From Bacillota bacterium (lineage in GTDB: Bacteria > Bacillota > Bacilli > Lactobacillales > Enterococcaceae), in assembly GCA_023389005.1 (NCBI GenBank), contig JAEWFE010000011.1:1-7129 (forward strand): a stretch of 7,129 nt of DNA, read 5' to 3'. A program made the translations under genes and the position numbers. Of this stretch, positions 5,593 to 7,129 are shown piece by piece. The notes beneath the pieces were generated by a model. The model saw nothing but the letters and a program-made list of their open reading frames with translations. It was not told the DNA's origin and did not search any database. Each line of letters opens with the position of its first letter. The first letter of the stretch is position 1.

Positions 5593-6390
5593 ATGAATCC
5601 AGTATCACCATTATTTGAGAAGATTGATTCTTCCATTGAAAAGAAACTAGACCTAATTGAAAGTAGCTATCTACGCTATGCAGTACGCGCGATGTTGGCG
5701 TGTTTATTCTTGACATTAGGAACAGCAATTGCGTTTGCCGTTGCGATTAAAGGTGACGAATTAGTACATGGTTTAGGAAAATTTTTATTTGCTTTCATGT
5801 TTAGTTGGTCACTGGTTATGATATTGTATATGAATGCTGAACTAGGTACTTCTAATATGTTATATGCAACAGTAGGGGTATATCGTAAAAAAATGACCGT
5901 TGCTAAGGCTTTGAAATTATTATTTACTTGTATCTTTTTTAACTTAGTAGGTGGGATTATTTTTGCCTATTTCGTGTCACTAACTGGCCCCTATCAAAAT
6001 TTGGCACCTGATAACTATATGTATGCAGGAGTGGCGGCCAAATTAGCAAAACCAACTATTCAAATTTTAGCAGAAGCGATGTTTGCCAATATCGTCGTAA
6101 ATACTTCGGTAATTGTTAGTTTACGGATGAAAGATGATGCGGGTAAAGTTCCAGCCATTATCTTTATTATCTTTATCTTTGCGTTCTTAGGTTATGAACA
6201 CGTGATTGCCAACTTCCCTGCTTTTTCATTAGCATTCTTTGCTTCAGGTGGGAATATTCCTGGTATGGACGTGGCACACATCGTTCACAATCTAGTTTTT
6301 GCTTTCATCGGTAACTATATCGGTGGTGGCTTGGTAATTGGTTTAGTCTATGCTTGGTTAAACAGCTCAAAATCAAAATATGTGGATTAA
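5593..6390 (+). CDS. Formate/nitrite transporter (FNT) family membrane channel
   Basis: FNT proteins are pentameric inner-membrane channels moving formate, nitrite, hydrosulfide or lactate-type monovalent anions. The 265-residue protein has the family size and six hydrophobic segments, near residues 28-52, 60-80, 105-130, 155-177, 186-206 and 229-256. After segment 2 comes the omega-loop-like NAELGTSNM (81-89). Segment 5 ends with GYEHVIAN, holding the conserved pore histidine H203 and N207. The last segment carries the C-terminal GNYIGGG signature (240-246). Segment 4 departs from FocA/NirC: where those have a CNxLVCLAV-like stretch, this has VVNTSVIVSL, so the substrate is not assigned. Export of formate from pyruvate formate-lyase is the likeliest role in a fermentative coccus, but that is inference. 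AGGAGA at 5581-5586 supports the ATG start. The gene is monocistronic, between its own promoter and a terminator, and divergent from rpsD. Confidence 0.9.
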   Translation: MNPVSPLFEKIDSSIEKKLDLIESSYLRYAVRAMLACLFLTLGTAIAFAVAIKGDELVHGLGKFLFAFMFSWSLVMILYMNAELGTSNMLYATVGVYRKKMTVAKALKLLFTCIFFNLVGGIIFAYFVSLTGPYQNLAPDNYMYAGVAAKLAKPTIQILAEAMFANIVVNTSVIVSLRMKDDAGKVPAIIFIIFIFAFLGYEHVIANFPAFSLAFFASGGNIPGMDVAHIVHNLVFAFIGNYIGGGLVIGLVYAWLNSSKSKYVD

Positions 6391-6396
6391 TCATTT

Positions 6397-6437
6397 TCCC
6401 GTTACTTATTTTTAAAGGTAAGTAGCGGGATTTTTTT
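6397..6437 (+). terminator. Intrinsic terminator of the FNT transporter gene
   Basis: TCCCGTTACTTA (6397-6408) pairs with TAAGTAGCGGGA (6419-6430) over 12 base pairs, including one U-G wobble. The loop is ten bases and is followed by seven T (6431-6437). It lies just downstream of the stop codon at 6390. Confidence 0.92.
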
Positions 6438-6479
6438 GATGTAGGGGAGCGATTTTAATCTTTGTGCAGAGGTTGAGAT

Positions 6480-6508
6480 TTGCCAGAATGCGAAAATTTT
6501 AGTAAAGT
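6480..6508 (+). promoter_or_regulatory. Likely promoter of the HAD gene
   Basis: TTGCCA (6480-6485, one mismatch) is followed after 17 bases by TAAAGT (6503-6508, two mismatches). Transcription would start near 6515, ahead of the GGGGG ribosome-binding site at 6528-6532. It lies after the strong transporter terminator, so an independent promoter is needed here. Confidence 0.5.
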
Positions 6509-6543
6509 AGACGCATACATAAAAGTTGGGGGATAGTGTGAAG

Positions 6544-7044
6544 ATGAACCGAAAATTAATTGCATTTGATATTGATGGGACAATATTAGATAAGAATTTA
6601 CAAGTGTTGCCTAGTACACGGATGGCGATTGAAAGTTTGCGAGCCCAAGGACATTATGTGACATTGGCGACGGGTCGTTCACGCGTATTGGCCAAACCAG
6701 TGATTGATGCACTTGATTTTGAAAACTATATTTTATGTAATGGTGCGGCGGCCTTTAAAGATAATAAGCAAATTCATAAACAACTCTTACCGATGGATTC
6801 ACTTAAAGCCCTAAAAGAAGAGGTAGTACCTTTAGGAATTGATGTGGCTTTAGTAGGTTTAGATGAAACAAAGCGGATTACTTCTTTAGATTTACCTAAA
6901 ATGACCGATGCGATGGAGTCATTTGGATCAACTTTACCAAATTTAGATCCACAATTTGCCAAAGACGAAGATGTTTATGCGGGATTGGCTTTTTATTCAG
7001 CAAAAGGAAATTCAAAAAGTTCTATGAAAAACAAATATTATTGA
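6544..7044 (+). pseudogene. Cof-type HAD hydrolase (IIB), C-terminally truncated, probably broken
   Basis: Intact relatives are phosphatases of about 250-290 residues acting on sugar phosphates, nucleotides or flavin phosphates in the cytoplasm. This reading frame gives 166 residues from the ATG at 6544. It keeps motif I, FDIDGT, with nucleophile D9 and acid D11, motif II T43 in TLATGRS, and the cap-domain entry LCNGAAAF (64-71). It lacks the motif III lysine and the motif IV GDGxND that bind phosphate and magnesium, so the product could not be a working phosphatase. Homology appears to stop at FYSAK (150-154), after which the frame reads a Ser/Lys-rich tail to a TGA. A shift in the AAAAGG run at 7003-7008 would instead read KFKKFYEKQ before a stop at 7050-7052. 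GGGGG at 6528-6532 serves as Shine-Dalgarno; a GTG at 6538 is an alternative start, while the TTG at 6526 overlaps the Shine-Dalgarno and is unlikely. Confidence 0.75.
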
Positions 7045-7129
7045 ACGAGTAAACAATTTTTATGTTTGTCATTTAATTCGTTGAGGCATTTTTGACGAAT
7101 CGCCCTTGACTAATTCTGTAAAATGGCTT
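7045..7129. other. Unassigned tail after the broken HAD gene
   Basis: This stretch has no resemblance to the missing HAD C-terminus in any plus-strand frame. It contains an inverted repeat, ATTCGT (7076-7081) and ACGAAT (7095-7100), and an imperfect direct repeat, TTGACGAAT (7092-7100) and TTGACTAAT (7106-7114). On the minus strand a 19-codon open stretch enters from the right edge and ends at TGA (complement 7069-7071), which could be the C-terminus of a gene beyond the window. It may mark an insertion or deletion boundary, but nothing here names an element. Confidence 0.35.

Noticed and set aside
5367..5728. Minus-strand open frames of 74-89 codons over the rpsD promoter and transporter start
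   Set aside because: They cross the strong rpsD promoter and the transporter's promoter and coding start, have no convincing start signals, and read as low-complexity AT-rich translation.
7106..7129. A promoter formed by TTGACT (7106-7111) and TAAAAT (7119-7124)
   Set aside because: The two boxes are only seven bases apart, far too close; a true -10 for the first would lie at or beyond the window edge.
1..7129. A hidden defence system, prophage, CRISPR array or biosynthetic cluster
   Set aside because: All substantial reading frames belong to central metabolism, ribosome, transport or HAD families; no repeat-spacer pattern, integrase, tRNA or toxin-antitoxin pair is visible.

Overview
The window looks like chromosomal housekeeping DNA from a low-GC Gram-positive coccus, most likely in the Enterococcaceae (Enterococcus, Tetragenococcus, Melissococcus or Vagococcus). 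The evidence is the AT-rich base composition, purine-rich Shine-Dalgarno sequences, sigma-A type promoters, a cysteine-free 203-residue ribosomal protein S4 that reads like enterococcal S4, and the style of the other proteins. The genus is an inference from remembered protein similarity; no search was run.

Layout. Positions 1-2913 (minus strand) carry aconitase (acnA) followed after 16 bases by the start of NADP-type isocitrate dehydrogenase (icd), which runs off the left edge. A roughly 170-base divergent promoter region separates them from a plus-strand citrate synthase gene (3083-4447). Together the three enzymes form the oxidative arm of the TCA cycle, from oxaloacetate and acetyl-CoA to 2-oxoglutarate. 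In a lactic acid bacterium this most likely supplies glutamate rather than running a full cycle. Citrate synthase and rpsD converge on two back-to-back terminators (4450-4537).

rpsD (minus, 4561-5172) has a strong consensus promoter about 190 bases upstream. Its long leader can form a long-range helix and a hairpin that hides the ribosome-binding site, as expected for S4 feedback control. Divergent from it is a formate/nitrite transporter family membrane protein (5593-6390) with a good promoter, a Rex-like half-conserved operator and a clear terminator. The last gene (from 6544) is a Cof-type HAD phosphatase that keeps its first two catalytic motifs but breaks off about 155-165 residues in. 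It is probably a pseudogene, and the last 85 bases are unassigned and may be the edge of an insertion or deletion.

I found no CRISPR array, tRNA, rRNA, defence or prophage gene, and nothing that amounts to a new system. The items most worth following up are regulatory: the rpsD leader, the dyads at the divergent TCA promoters, the operators at the transporter promoter, and the broken HAD gene.
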